A stretch of DNA of 64,000 nucleotides, taken from contig NZ_JALPVJ010000010.1 in NCBI RefSeq assembly GCF_023544445.1, forward strand, positions 62,001 through 126,000, written 5' to 3'. Shown here in pieces: positions 34,590 to 42,468 of this stretch (positions are counted from its first letter, which is position 1; each line of letters begins with the position of its first letter). The notes under the pieces were generated by a model that saw only the letters and a list, made by a program, of their open reading frames with translations, was not told the origin of the DNA and did no database searches. The stretch comes from Actinoplanes sp. M2I2 (GTDB lineage: Bacteria > Actinomycetota > Actinomycetes > Mycobacteriales > Micromonosporaceae). A program made the position numbers and the translations under genes.

Positions 34590-35131
34590 GCGGGGCGGGG
34601 CTTCGCGTTGGCCAGGCGGATGCCGCTGTGGCCAAGCGTGCTCCGGACGACCTCGTCCCAGAAGGGCCACAGGTTGTCGAGCACGCGCAGCTGGATGCCG
34701 GCCGCGGCGTGGCACGCGAGCAGGTCGCCGACCTCCTCGGCCGGGCCCAGCGGCTCGACCGGCTCGGTGGCGACCATCGCGTGCGGCTGGGACCCCGGCG
34801 AGGCGATGGGCCGGAACAGCCCCGCTGGGAGCCGATAGGCGTAGAGCCTGGTCGTGCGCAGCGCATCCAGCCACCCGTACTCGACGGCATGGACCCGGTC
34901 TCCACACCCCGCCCCGACGATGCGATCCCGGTCCACATCGGAGGTACCGTCGATCACCCAGGCCATGGCCCGCGGACACTGGCGCGGAAACCAGTAGTCG
35001 GGCGCACGGTCGTGGCCGACCGCCCACACGTACGCCTCGGCCTCTCTCGACGTCGGCGCGACGTGCGGCACGAACCGGGTGATCGTCGGGTCTTCGCTGA
35101 AGTGCAGCACTTCGCCGGGCCGGGGACGCAT
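34523..35131 (-). CDS. DUF6886-like protein ending in nonapeptide repeats
   Basis: The product is 202 aa. The N-terminal 175 residues (RPGEVLHFSEDPTITRFVPH, YVWAVGHDRAPDYWFPRQCPRAM, ATEPVEPLGPAEEVGDLL) match a conserved actinobacterial family that I place as DUF6886 from memory. Function is unknown. The last 25 residues are 2.8 copies of PRPAVPTSF from a tandem DNA repeat, and the stop codon is inside the repeat. It lies between the liv operon and the ADH operon and may be unrelated to either. Confidence 0.7.
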   Translation of the reverse strand: MRPRPGEVLHFSEDPTITRFVPHVAPTSREAEAYVWAVGHDRAPDYWFPRQCPRAMAWVIDGTSDVDRDRIVGAGCGDRVHAVEYGWLDALRTTRLYAYRLPAGLFRPIASPGSQPHAMVATEPVEPLGPAEEVGDLLACHAAAGIQLRVLDNLWPFWDEVVRSTLGHSGIRLANAKPRPAVPTSFPRPAVPTSFPRPAVPT

Positions 35132-35190
35132 TCCACTCTTTCTACCGGAAGCAAGTGAGCGGGGCAGCGCCCTCCTCGATCATCCCGCCA

Positions 35191-36282
35191 TCAGGCCAGC
35201 GTCACCACTGAGCGAGCGCCCTCTCCCCGGGCCATGCGGTCGAAGGCGGCCGGCACGTCGGCCAGCCCGATGCGGTCGGTGATGAGGTGGCCGAGCGACA
35301 GACGGCCGGACAGCACCTCGTCGGCCAGGGCCGGGATCTCGACGTCGAAGTCGGCCGAGCCGTAGACCGAGGAGCGCAACGTGCGCGCCGACGAGAAGAT
35401 GTCCAATGCGGACAGCATGACCTGGTCGTCGTTCGAGCCCATGCCGACCACGGTCACCTTGCCGCCGCGGCGGGTGGCCCGCCACGCGGCCCGGATCGTC
35501 ACGGCGCGGCCCACGCACTCGAAGGCGTGGTCGGCCCCGCGGCCCGAGGTGCGCCCCCGGATGTCCTTGGACAACGCGTCGGACGAGACCACGAAATCGG
35601 ACGCGCCGGCCGCCTCGGCCAGACCCTTCTTCGCCTCGGACACGTCGACCGCGATCACGTCGGACGCGCCGGCGGCCCGGGCCGCCGCGACGACCGACAA
35701 CCCGACGCCGCCGAGCCCGATCACCACGACCGACTCGCCCGGGCGCACCTGGGCCGTGTTGCGCACCGCGCCCGCCCCGGTCAGCACCCCACAGCTGAGC
35801 AGGGCCGCGGTCTCGAACTCGAGCGCCGAAGGCACCTTGATCACCGCGTTCTGCGGGGCGACCACCTGGTCGGCGAAGGCGCCCAGACCGAGCGCCACGT
35901 GCACCGGCACGTCGTCGAGGGTCACGCCGTTCTCGAGCGAGGCCACGCCCGACGACGTCGAGCACAGCCACGGCTCACCGTTCTCACAGAACCAGCATGA
36001 GCGGCAGGCCGGCTGCCAGTTGAGCACCACGTGGTCGCCGACCGCGGCCCGGGTCACGTGCTCGCCCACCTCGACCACCTCGCCGGCCGCCTCGTGACCG
36101 AGCACCAGCGGATACGACGGGCGGATGGTGCCGTTCACCATGGACAGATCGGAATGGCACACGCCGGCCGCGCGCACCCGGACCCGGACCTGGCCCGGCC
36201 CGACCTCGGGCAGGCGCAGCTCGGCCACGGCGGGCGGGCTGCCGCCCTCCCGCAGCACCAGTCCGTTGAAGTAAGCCGTCAT
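35191..36282 (-). CDS. Zinc-dependent alcohol dehydrogenase
   Basis: The product is 363 aa, medium-chain (MDR) family. Catalytic zinc ligands are Cys42 (GVCHSD) and His63/Glu64 (GHE). The structural zinc cysteines are 93, 96, 99 and 107 (CRSCWFCENGEPWLC). The NAD motif is GLGGVG. It is closest in pattern to the class III-like/mycothiol-dependent branch, but it could oxidise a simple primary alcohol. Its start is fused to the aldehyde dehydrogenase stop (ATGA), so an alcohol to aldehyde to acid route is likely. Confidence 0.88.
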   Translation of the reverse strand: MTAYFNGLVLREGGSPPAVAELRLPEVGPGQVRVRVRAAGVCHSDLSMVNGTIRPSYPLVLGHEAAGEVVEVGEHVTRAAVGDHVVLNWQPACRSCWFCENGEPWLCSTSSGVASLENGVTLDDVPVHVALGLGAFADQVVAPQNAVIKVPSALEFETAALLSCGVLTGAGAVRNTAQVRPGESVVVIGLGGVGLSVVAAARAAGASDVIAVDVSEAKKGLAEAAGASDFVVSSDALSKDIRGRTSGRGADHAFECVGRAVTIRAAWRATRRGGKVTVVGMGSNDDQVMLSALDIFSSARTLRSSVYGSADFDVEIPALADEVLSGRLSLGHLITDRIGLADVPAAFDRMARGEGARSVVTLA

Positions 36283-37676
36283 CGCTGGATCGCCTTCACT
36301 TGCTGGAACTCCGACAGACCGAACTCGCCCAGTTCACGCCCGACACCGGACTGCTTGTAGCCGCCGAACGGCGCGACCGGGTTGAACGAGCCGCCGTTGA
36401 CGTCGACCTGACCCGTGCGCAGCCGCCGGGCGACCGCGAGCGCACGGTCGTCGGACCCCCAGACGCCGCCGGCCAGCCCGTACTTCGAGTTGTTGGCGAT
36501 CGCGACCGCCTCGTCGTCGGACGAGAACGGGATGATCGACAGCACCGGCCCGAAGATCTCCTCCTGGGCGAGCTCGCTGGACGGGTCGACGTCGGCGAAG
36601 ACGGTCGGCGCGACGAAATGCCCCTTGGCGGGCAGGGACGGCTCGCCGGTGACGCGCCGGGCCGTCGCCCGCTCGATGAAGCCGAGCACCCGGTCACGCT
36701 GGGCCCGGGAGACCAGGGGGCCGAGCCGGGTGTTCGCGTCGAAGGGATCGCCGACCGGATAGCCGTCGGCGGTCTTGGCGGCCAGCGCGACGGCCTCGTC
36801 GTAGTGGCTGCGGTGCACGAGCATCCTGGTCCAGGCCGTACAGGTCTGGCCCGAGTTGAGGAAGGCGTTGCCCACCCCGACCTTGACCGCCCGGGTCAGG
36901 TCGGCGTCCTCGAGGATGACGTTGGCCGACTTGCCGCCCAGCTCCAGTGCCACCTTGGCGATGCGGTCGGCGGCGGCGTGGGTGATCGCCCGACCGGTCG
37001 CCGTGGAACCGGTGAACGACACCATGTCGACGTCGGGATGCCCGGCGAGGGCCGCGCCGACCACCGGGCCGGTGCCGGTCACCACGTTGAGCACGCCGGC
37101 CGGGACGCCCGCCTCGTCGGCCGCGTCGATCAGCAGGAAGGCCACGAGCGGCGTCAGCTCGCTGGGCTTGAGCACGACCGTGCACCCGGCCGCCAGCGCC
37201 GCGGCGACCTTGGCCACGACCTGGTGCAGCGGGTAGTTCCACGGGGTGATCGCGCCGACGACGCCGATCGGCTCGTGCTCGATGAGCGAGTTGCCGACGG
37301 TGGTCTCCGGGGCCGGCCGCGCCGCCAGGTCAGCGTACGAACGAAGGACCGCAAGCGGAAGGCCGGCCTGGACCGCCTTGGCGATCTTGAGTGGCGCGCC
37401 CAGCTCGAGCCCGACGACCCGGGCGATGTCGCCCGCGCGGGCGGCCAGAGCGGTGTGCAGGCGGTCGAGCACCTCGGCCCGCCGGGTGGACGCGGCCCAG
37501 CCGTCGAAGGCCGCCCGGGCGGCCGCGACCGCGCGATCGACGTCGGCCGCCGTGCCCGCCGGCACGTGGCCCAGCACCTCTTCGGTGGCGGGATTTTCCA
37601 CCGCGATCGTCTCGGTGGAGGCGGGTGTGACCCACTCTCCGCCGATGTAGAGGTGTGGCCGGTCGAACGATGTCAT
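36279..37676 (-). CDS. NAD(P)-dependent aldehyde dehydrogenase
   Basis: The product is 465 aa. Glu245 (ELGGKS) and the catalytic Cys279 (NSGQTCTA) are in place. ITPWNYPL, FTGSTATGR and EEIFGPVL are the usual ALDH segments. It converts an aldehyde to a carboxylic acid in the cytosol, probably feeding the CoA ligase encoded at 39585. It is the middle gene of the TetR-ALDH-ADH operon and shares one base with the TetR stop. Confidence 0.92.
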   Translation of the reverse strand: MTSFDRPHLYIGGEWVTPASTETIAVENPATEEVLGHVPAGTAADVDRAVAAARAAFDGWAASTRRAEVLDRLHTALAARAGDIARVVGLELGAPLKIAKAVQAGLPLAVLRSYADLAARPAPETTVGNSLIEHEPIGVVGAITPWNYPLHQVVAKVAAALAAGCTVVLKPSELTPLVAFLLIDAADEAGVPAGVLNVVTGTGPVVGAALAGHPDVDMVSFTGSTATGRAITHAAADRIAKVALELGGKSANVILEDADLTRAVKVGVGNAFLNSGQTCTAWTRMLVHRSHYDEAVALAAKTADGYPVGDPFDANTRLGPLVSRAQRDRVLGFIERATARRVTGEPSLPAKGHFVAPTVFADVDPSSELAQEEIFGPVLSIIPFSSDDEAVAIANNSKYGLAGGVWGSDDRALAVARRLRTGQVDVNGGSFNPVAPFGGYKQSGVGRELGEFGLSEFQQVKAIQR

Positions 37677-38302
37677 CAGCGGGTCCCCATCTCGTATCGG
37701 GCCGTGAGGCCGGTGATCAGCAGGTCCAGTCCGAGTTCGAAGGCGCCCTCGTCCACGGCTTCATGATGCTCCGCCAGACGGGGTGCGTGCCGAAGGTGTG
37801 GATAACGGTCGTACAGATCGGGGTCGACGTCGAAGCCGAGCGCGAACGACCCGAGCGACGAGCCCGTGACCAGGTATCTCATGAGCGCGCCGATGTGCGT
37901 GGCCTGTGCATAACTCCACCCGGCGTCGACCAGGGCCCCGTACACGGCCTCGGCCATCGCCAGCGACGCGGGCCGGCGGCCGGGGCCCCGGGCGAGCACC
38001 GGCACGACATTCGGGTGCTCGCTGAGCACGCCCCGATAGGAGTGGGCCCAGTGCCGCAACGCCTCGGCCCAGGGAGAACAGCCGAAGGCCGACACGTCGA
38101 CCTGCTCGATCACCGCGTCGGCCACCGCGTCGACGATCTCGGCCTTGGTGGCGAAGTGGTTGTAGAGCGAGGGCCCCTGGACGCCCAGCTCGGTGGCGAG
38201 CCGGCGCGTCGAGAGCGCCTCCAGACCCTCCGCGTCGACCAGGGCCGACGCCGCCTCGACGATCCGCTGCCGGGTCAGCAGCGTCTGCCGGGGACGGGCC
38301 AT
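37676..38302 (-). CDS. TetR-family regulator divergent from the acyl-CoA dehydrogenase operon
   Basis: The product is 208 aa. ATG 38302 has AGGAG six bases upstream. An earlier in-frame start at 38329 lacks one. The HTH lies at residues 10-56 (TRQRIVEAASALVDAEG, LSTRRLATELGVQGPSLYNHF). The C-terminal domain resembles TetR_C (tetracyclin-repressor-like). It heads the ALDH-ADH operon and faces acd across 63 bp holding palindromes related to the liv operator, making it the best candidate for the block's regulator. Confidence 0.87.
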   Translation of the reverse strand: MARPRQTLLTRQRIVEAASALVDAEGLEALSTRRLATELGVQGPSLYNHFATKAEIVDAVADAVIEQVDVSAFGCSPWAEALRHWAHSYRGVLSEHPNVVPVLARGPGRRPASLAMAEAVYGALVDAGWSYAQATHIGALMRYLVTGSSLGSFALGFDVDPDLYDRYPHLRHAPRLAEHHEAVDEGAFELGLDLLITGLTARYEMGTR

Positions 38303-38329
38303 GCGAGCTCCTGACGCGAAAAGAAGCAC

Positions 38330-38361
38330 TGGACGTGTAAAAACTTACACCGCTAGTTTAA
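38330..38361 (+). promoter_or_regulatory. Promoter and operator of the acyl-CoA dehydrogenase operon
   Basis: TTACACCGCTAGTTTAA (38345-38361) matches the liv operator at 14 of 17 positions. It overlaps GTGTAA-AAAC-TTACAC (38335-38350), a second palindrome. A candidate -35 TGGACG (38330-38335) and -10 TAGTTT (38354-38359) place the transcription start at the ATG of the dehydrogenase, so the mRNA would be leaderless. Confidence 0.6.
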
Positions 38362-38365
38362 CGGC

Positions 38366-39538
38366 ATGGACTTCTCGCTCACCGACGAGGAACGCGCGAT
38401 TCGCGACACCGCCCGCCAGTTCATCACCCGCGAGGTCATGCCGCTCGAACAGGAGGCGCTGCTGCGCGAGCGCCGCCACGAGCCCGGCCTCGACCGCAGC
38501 GAACTGCGCGAGCTTCAACAGAGGGCCAAGAAGTTCGGCTTCTGGGGTCTGTCCACACCGGAGGAGTACGGCGGGATGGACCTGCCGGCCGTGCTGCAGT
38601 CGCTGATCTGGACCGAGGTGGGCCGCACCTTCGTGCAGTTCAAGTTCGGCGGCGAGGCCGACAACATCCTCTACTACGCCAATGAGCAGCAGAAGCAGGA
38701 ATACCTGGTGCCCACGATCGAGGGCGACCGGATCTCCTGCTTCGCGATCACCGAGCCCGGCGCCGGCTCCGACGCGGCGAACATCAAGCTCAGCGCCCGG
38801 CAGGACGGCGACGACTGGATCCTGAACGGCGAGAAGACGTTCATCACCAACGGCAACGAGGCCGACTTCGCCATCGTCGTCGCGGTCACCGACAAGGAGA
38901 AGGGCGTGCGCGGCGGCGGCACCACGGCGTTCCTGGTCGACCGGGAGATGGGCTGGCGCTCCGAGTTCATCCAGACCATGGGCGAGGGCGGCCCGGCCGC
39001 GCTGGTCTTCGACGAGGTCCGGGTGCCCGGCCGCAACATCCTGGGCGAGGTCGGCCAGGGGTTCGAGCTGGGTATGAAGTGGATCGGCAAGGGCCGCTAC
39101 CTCATCCCCTCCAACGCCCTGGGCATCGCCGAGCGGTCGCTGGGCATGGCCATCGAGTACGCCAACACGCGCGAGACCTTCGGGCGCAGGATCGGTGAGA
39201 ACCAGGCCATCCAGTGGATGATCGCCGATTCCGAGGTCGAGCTCGAGGCGGCCCGCTGGCTGATCCTGCGCGCCGCCTGGACGGTCGACCAGGGCGAGGA
39301 CCCCCGGCACTCGTCGTCGATGGCCAAGCTCTACGGCGCCAATATGGTCAACAACGTGGTGGACCGGGTCATGCAGATCCACGGCGGGATGGGCTACACC
39401 CGCGAGCTTCCGATCGAACGGTGGTACCGCCAGGTGCGTTTGATGCGTATCTATGAAGGGACCGACGAGATGCAGCGCCTCATCATCTCGCGCGACCTGC
39501 TTCGCGGTTACACCAAAATCGGAGGGCACCTGGCATGA
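38366..39538 (+). CDS. Acyl-CoA dehydrogenase
   Basis: The product is 390 aa, canonical ACAD. FAD and substrate segments are AITEPGAGSDAANI and GEKTFITNG. The catalytic Glu is residue 364 in IYEGTDEMQ. The GRRIGENQAIQWMIADSEVE helix is typical. It differs clearly from the ACAD11-like enzyme at 32633, so the block contains two different dehydrogenation chemistries. It is predicted to form the 2-enoyl-CoA of the activated substrate. A CoA ligase gene follows after 46 bases. Confidence 0.92.
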   Translation: MDFSLTDEERAIRDTARQFITREVMPLEQEALLRERRHEPGLDRSELRELQQRAKKFGFWGLSTPEEYGGMDLPAVLQSLIWTEVGRTFVQFKFGGEADNILYYANEQQKQEYLVPTIEGDRISCFAITEPGAGSDAANIKLSARQDGDDWILNGEKTFITNGNEADFAIVVAVTDKEKGVRGGGTTAFLVDREMGWRSEFIQTMGEGGPAALVFDEVRVPGRNILGEVGQGFELGMKWIGKGRYLIPSNALGIAERSLGMAIEYANTRETFGRRIGENQAIQWMIADSEVELEAARWLILRAAWTVDQGEDPRHSSSMAKLYGANMVNNVVDRVMQIHGGMGYTRELPIERWYRQVRLMRIYEGTDEMQRLIISRDLLRGYTKIGGHLA

Positions 39539-39584
39539 CCGACTGCACCGGAGTCAGCGAAGTGCGATCCACGGGAGGCTCAGC

Positions 39585-41141
39585 ATGACGCAACTGTCGC
39601 TCGCCACCGTCCTGGCGGAGTCAGCCCGGAAACATCCCGAGAAGATCGCGGTGATCGACAGCCTGACCACCGAGCGGATCAGCTACCGCGACCTCTGGCA
39701 GCAGACCCTCGCGTACGCGGGTGGCCTGCGCGAACTGGGCATCCGGCCCGGTGACGTGGTCGCGGTCCAGATCCCCAACCTGGCCGACTTCCCGCGGGTC
39801 TACTACGCCGTGCTGGCGGCCGGGGCCACGATCGTCCCGATGCACCTGCTCCTCACCCCGGAGGAGAACGCGTACGTCCTGCGCGACAGCGGCGCCAAAC
39901 TGCTGGTCGCCCATTCCAGCCAGCTGGAGAACGCGGCCGCCGCGGCCAAGCTGGCGAGCATCCCCGTCGCCTCGGTCGGCCCGGCCGTCCCGGGGGTGAC
40001 CCGCCTCGAGGACGCGGCCGCCGCCGGCAAGCCGCTGCGCACCTACGAGAGCCGCGAGGCCGAGGACGTGGCGGTCGTCTTCTACACGAGCGGCACGACC
40101 GGCAAGCCCAAGGGCGCCCTGCTGACCCACCTCAACCTGGTCATGAACACGATGGTCAACGTCTTCGACATCCATGACCTGAACGAGAACGACATCGTGA
40201 TGGGCTGCCTGCCGCTCTTCCACACGTTCGGCCAGACCGTGGGCATGAACGGCACGTTCCGTCTGGGCGGCACGATCGTGCTGATGGCCCGGTTCACCGG
40301 CGAGGCCGCGATCCAGCTGATGGTCCGTGAGAACGTCACGATCTTCCACGGCGTGCCGACGATGTACATCGGGCTGCTCGAGGCCGCGGCCAAGGCCGAC
40401 ACGCTGCCCAGCCTCAAGCTCTGCGTCTCGGGTGGCGCCTCCCTGCCGGTGGCGGTGCTCGAGAAGTTCAACGAGACGTTCCACGCGACGATCTTCGAGG
40501 GCTACGGCCTGTCGGAGACCTCACCGACCGCCACGACCAACCAGCCCGCGTTCGGCGCCCGGCCGGGCACCGTCGGCCACGCGATCTGGGGGGTCGACGT
40601 CGAGATCGCCCGGCCGGAGATCGACGACCGGATCGAGCTGATGGACGACGGCGAACTGGGCGAGATCGTGATCCGCGGCCACAACGTCTTCGCCGGCTAT
40701 CTCAACAACCCCGAGGCCACCCGTGAGGCCGTGGTCGACGGCTGGTTCCGCACCGGCGACCTCGGCACCAAGGACGGGGCCGGCTTCATCACGATCGTCG
40801 ACCGCAAGAAGGACCTGGTGATCCGGGGCGGCTTCAACGTCTATCCCCGCGAGGTCGAGGAGGCGCTGGCCCGCCACCCGGCTGTGCTGCAGGTGGCGGT
40901 GATCGGCGTGCCCGACCCGGTGCACGGCGAGGAGATCTGCGCGGTGGTGGTGCCCGACCCCGGCGGCATCACGGCCGAAGAGCTGATCGAGTGGTCCCGC
41001 GAGAAGCTCGGCAAGCACAAGTACCCGCGGCAGATCCGGTTCGCCGAGCAGCTGCCGCTCGGCCCGAGCTTCAAGGTGCTCAAGCGGGAGCTGCGCAAGA
41101 CGTACGCCTCAGGTGGGCCGGACGGCGAGCAGGGCGGGTAG
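39585..41141 (+). CDS. Acyl-CoA synthetase (AMP-forming ligase)
   Basis: The product is 518 aa from an ATG with GGGAGG upstream. It is an ANL-superfamily ligase: A3 YTSGTTGKPKG, A5 EGYGLSE, A7 GWFRTGD, A8 KDLVIRGGFNVYP, and the C-terminal Lys in FKVLKREL. That last segment has Ser-Phe where Gly usually precedes the Lys. It activates a carboxylic acid with ATP and CoA, probably the product of the aldehyde dehydrogenase or the imported acid. Its last 33 bases overlap the convergent NUDIX gene. Confidence 0.9.
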   Translation: MTQLSLATVLAESARKHPEKIAVIDSLTTERISYRDLWQQTLAYAGGLRELGIRPGDVVAVQIPNLADFPRVYYAVLAAGATIVPMHLLLTPEENAYVLRDSGAKLLVAHSSQLENAAAAAKLASIPVASVGPAVPGVTRLEDAAAAGKPLRTYESREAEDVAVVFYTSGTTGKPKGALLTHLNLVMNTMVNVFDIHDLNENDIVMGCLPLFHTFGQTVGMNGTFRLGGTIVLMARFTGEAAIQLMVRENVTIFHGVPTMYIGLLEAAAKADTLPSLKLCVSGGASLPVAVLEKFNETFHATIFEGYGLSETSPTATTNQPAFGARPGTVGHAIWGVDVEIARPEIDDRIELMDDGELGEIVIRGHNVFAGYLNNPEATREAVVDGWFRTGDLGTKDGAGFITIVDRKKDLVIRGGFNVYPREVEEALARHPAVLQVAVIGVPDPVHGEEICAVVVPDPGGITAEELIEWSREKLGKHKYPRQIRFAEQLPLGPSFKVLKRELRKTYASGGPDGEQGG

Positions 41142-41543
41142 TTCGGCGACGATCGGCTTGTCCGCGGGCAGCCAGTGCACGCTGTCCAGCTCGTTCTCCG
41201 CGAGCCAGCGCATGGAGGTGTGCTCCAGCGCCCGCGGCACGTCGCCGTCCAGCAGCCGGACGGCGAAGACCCGGAGCACGGCCCGGCCGTGCGCGAGCGG
41301 GACGTCGGGTCCGACCCGCTCGCCGACCTCGACGCGGACTCCCAGCTCCTCGGCGCACTCGCGAGCCAGCGCCTGCTGGTCGGTTTCGCCGGGTTCGACC
41401 TTTCCGCCGGGAAATTCCCACCGGCCGGCCACCTCGGCCGGCGCGGATCGTTCGCACGCCAGCACCCGTCCATCGGTGATGATCACCGCAGCCACGATGA
41501 CTTTGCGTGACCGCGTGTCCTTGACATGCTGTTTCGGCGGCAT
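41109..41543 (-). CDS. NUDIX hydrolase, MutT-like
   Basis: The product is 144 aa. The NUDIX box runs from about residue 46 to 69 (GGKVEPGET, then RECAEELGV), with the G-x5-E-x7-REUxEExGU pattern intact. The preceding WEFPGG is typical of MutT 8-oxo-dGTP diphosphatases. A role in sanitising oxidised nucleotides is probable, but NUDIX substrates are hard to predict. The 3' end overlaps the acyl-CoA ligase gene tail-to-tail by 33 bases. Confidence 0.88.
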   Translation of the reverse strand: MPPKQHVKDTRSRKVIVAAVIITDGRVLACERSAPAEVAGRWEFPGGKVEPGETDQQALARECAEELGVRVEVGERVGPDVPLAHGRAVLRVFAVRLLDGDVPRALEHTSMRWLAENELDSVHWLPADKPIVAELPALLAVRPT

Positions 41544-41726
41544 GAATCAAGAGCTTCCCACAAAAGTTTACCGTTCAGGTTGCCCGAGGCGTCCCGATCG
41601 TCACGCAAACACGTATATGTGGGCGTGGACATGATTGTCGCGGGAAGCAAGACTTGTGGGCACCGACCATGACGACACGGCGACAGTTTGGCCACAAGCC
41701 GGCAACGACGCCTAGGGGGTGCGGCG

Positions 41727-42044
41727 ATGCGGGCCAGAAGACAGCGTGTGAACCGGTCCGACTACCTGAGCGACGCGCTGACGTTGCTCAGCGGCTGGAC
41801 GCGCGACGGCGTCCAGATCAAGCGCGAGCTGGTGTGCGACGAGAGTCAGCATGCCGCCTTGACGGAGCGGATCAAGGTGGCGGCGGACACACTGCGCATA
41901 CGCCCCAGCATCCGGCGCGCTGATGGTCACACTCAGATCTGTCTGGGCGACCGCGACGGCGACACTCTCACCGACGGTGATGTCGCGCTGGCAGCCCGGA
42001 TCGAGGACTTCTACCGTACGGTGACGGCTCCGCATAGCCCTTGA
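41727..42044 (+). CDS. Pterin-4a-carbinolamine dehydratase-like protein without the HHP motif
   Basis: The product is 105 aa from ATG 41727 behind GGGGGTG. LLSGWTRDGVQIKRELV and DTLTDGDVALAARIEDF match the start and end of the PCD/DCoH fold. The active-site HHP region reads RPSIRRADG instead, so dehydratase activity is doubtful. Relatives in actinobacteria carry similar degeneration and have no known role. The start at 41688 is less likely because it lacks a ribosome site. Confidence 0.6.
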   Translation: MRARRQRVNRSDYLSDALTLLSGWTRDGVQIKRELVCDESQHAALTERIKVAADTLRIRPSIRRADGHTQICLGDRDGDTLTDGDVALAARIEDFYRTVTAPHSP

Positions 42045-42061
42045 TCGCTACCCTCGGGACC

Positions 42062-42424
42062 ATGAGCGAAGTGATCTACGACAACAAGGGTCAGCTTCAG
42101 CAGATCGAGAGCGGCCTGCTGGACGGCGAGCAGATCATCGCCGTCTACGACGCGGTGGGCGCGGGCACCGGCTTCATCGGGCTGACCAACCGGCGCGTCA
42201 TCATCCAGGACAAGTCGTTCGCCGGGAAACGCGTCGCGATCACGAGCATCCCGTACTCGAAGGTCAGCAGCGTCAGCGTGGTGAGCAACAAGAGCTGGGC
42301 CGGGCAGTTCTTCTCCACCGGCATCATCGCGATCACTGTCGGCACGCACACCTACGAGGTCGAGTTCCGCGGCTCCGAGAAGACGCACCACGTGCACAAC
42401 GTGATCCTGCATTACGCCAGCTGA
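42062..42424 (+). CDS. Small bacterial PH-like domain protein
   Basis: The product is 120 aa. One compact beta-rich domain (VYDAVGAGTGFIGLTNRRVI, YSKVSSVSVVSN, VGTHTYEVEFRG) followed by a C-terminal helix is the layout of bacterial PH domains. There is no signal or membrane segment. The transcript is probably leaderless (TACCCT seven bases before the ATG). Its stop lies inside a short direct repeat. Function is unknown. Confidence 0.75.
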   Translation: MSEVIYDNKGQLQQIESGLLDGEQIIAVYDAVGAGTGFIGLTNRRVIIQDKSFAGKRVAITSIPYSKVSSVSVVSNKSWAGQFFSTGIIAITVGTHTYEVEFRGSEKTHHVHNVILHYAS

Positions 42425-42468
42425 GCCGGTTTCACGGCTGAGCCGGTTTCACAGCAAGCCCGTTTCAC
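42420..42468. repeat. Short direct repeats spanning the stop of the PH-like gene
   Basis: GCTGAGCCGGTTTCAC at 42420-42435 is repeated exactly at 42437-42452. A diverged third copy AGCAAGCCCGTTTCAC is at 42453-42468. The first copy contains the TGA of the PH-like gene (42422-42424), and the third runs into the convergent peptidase gene. Confidence 0.85.
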
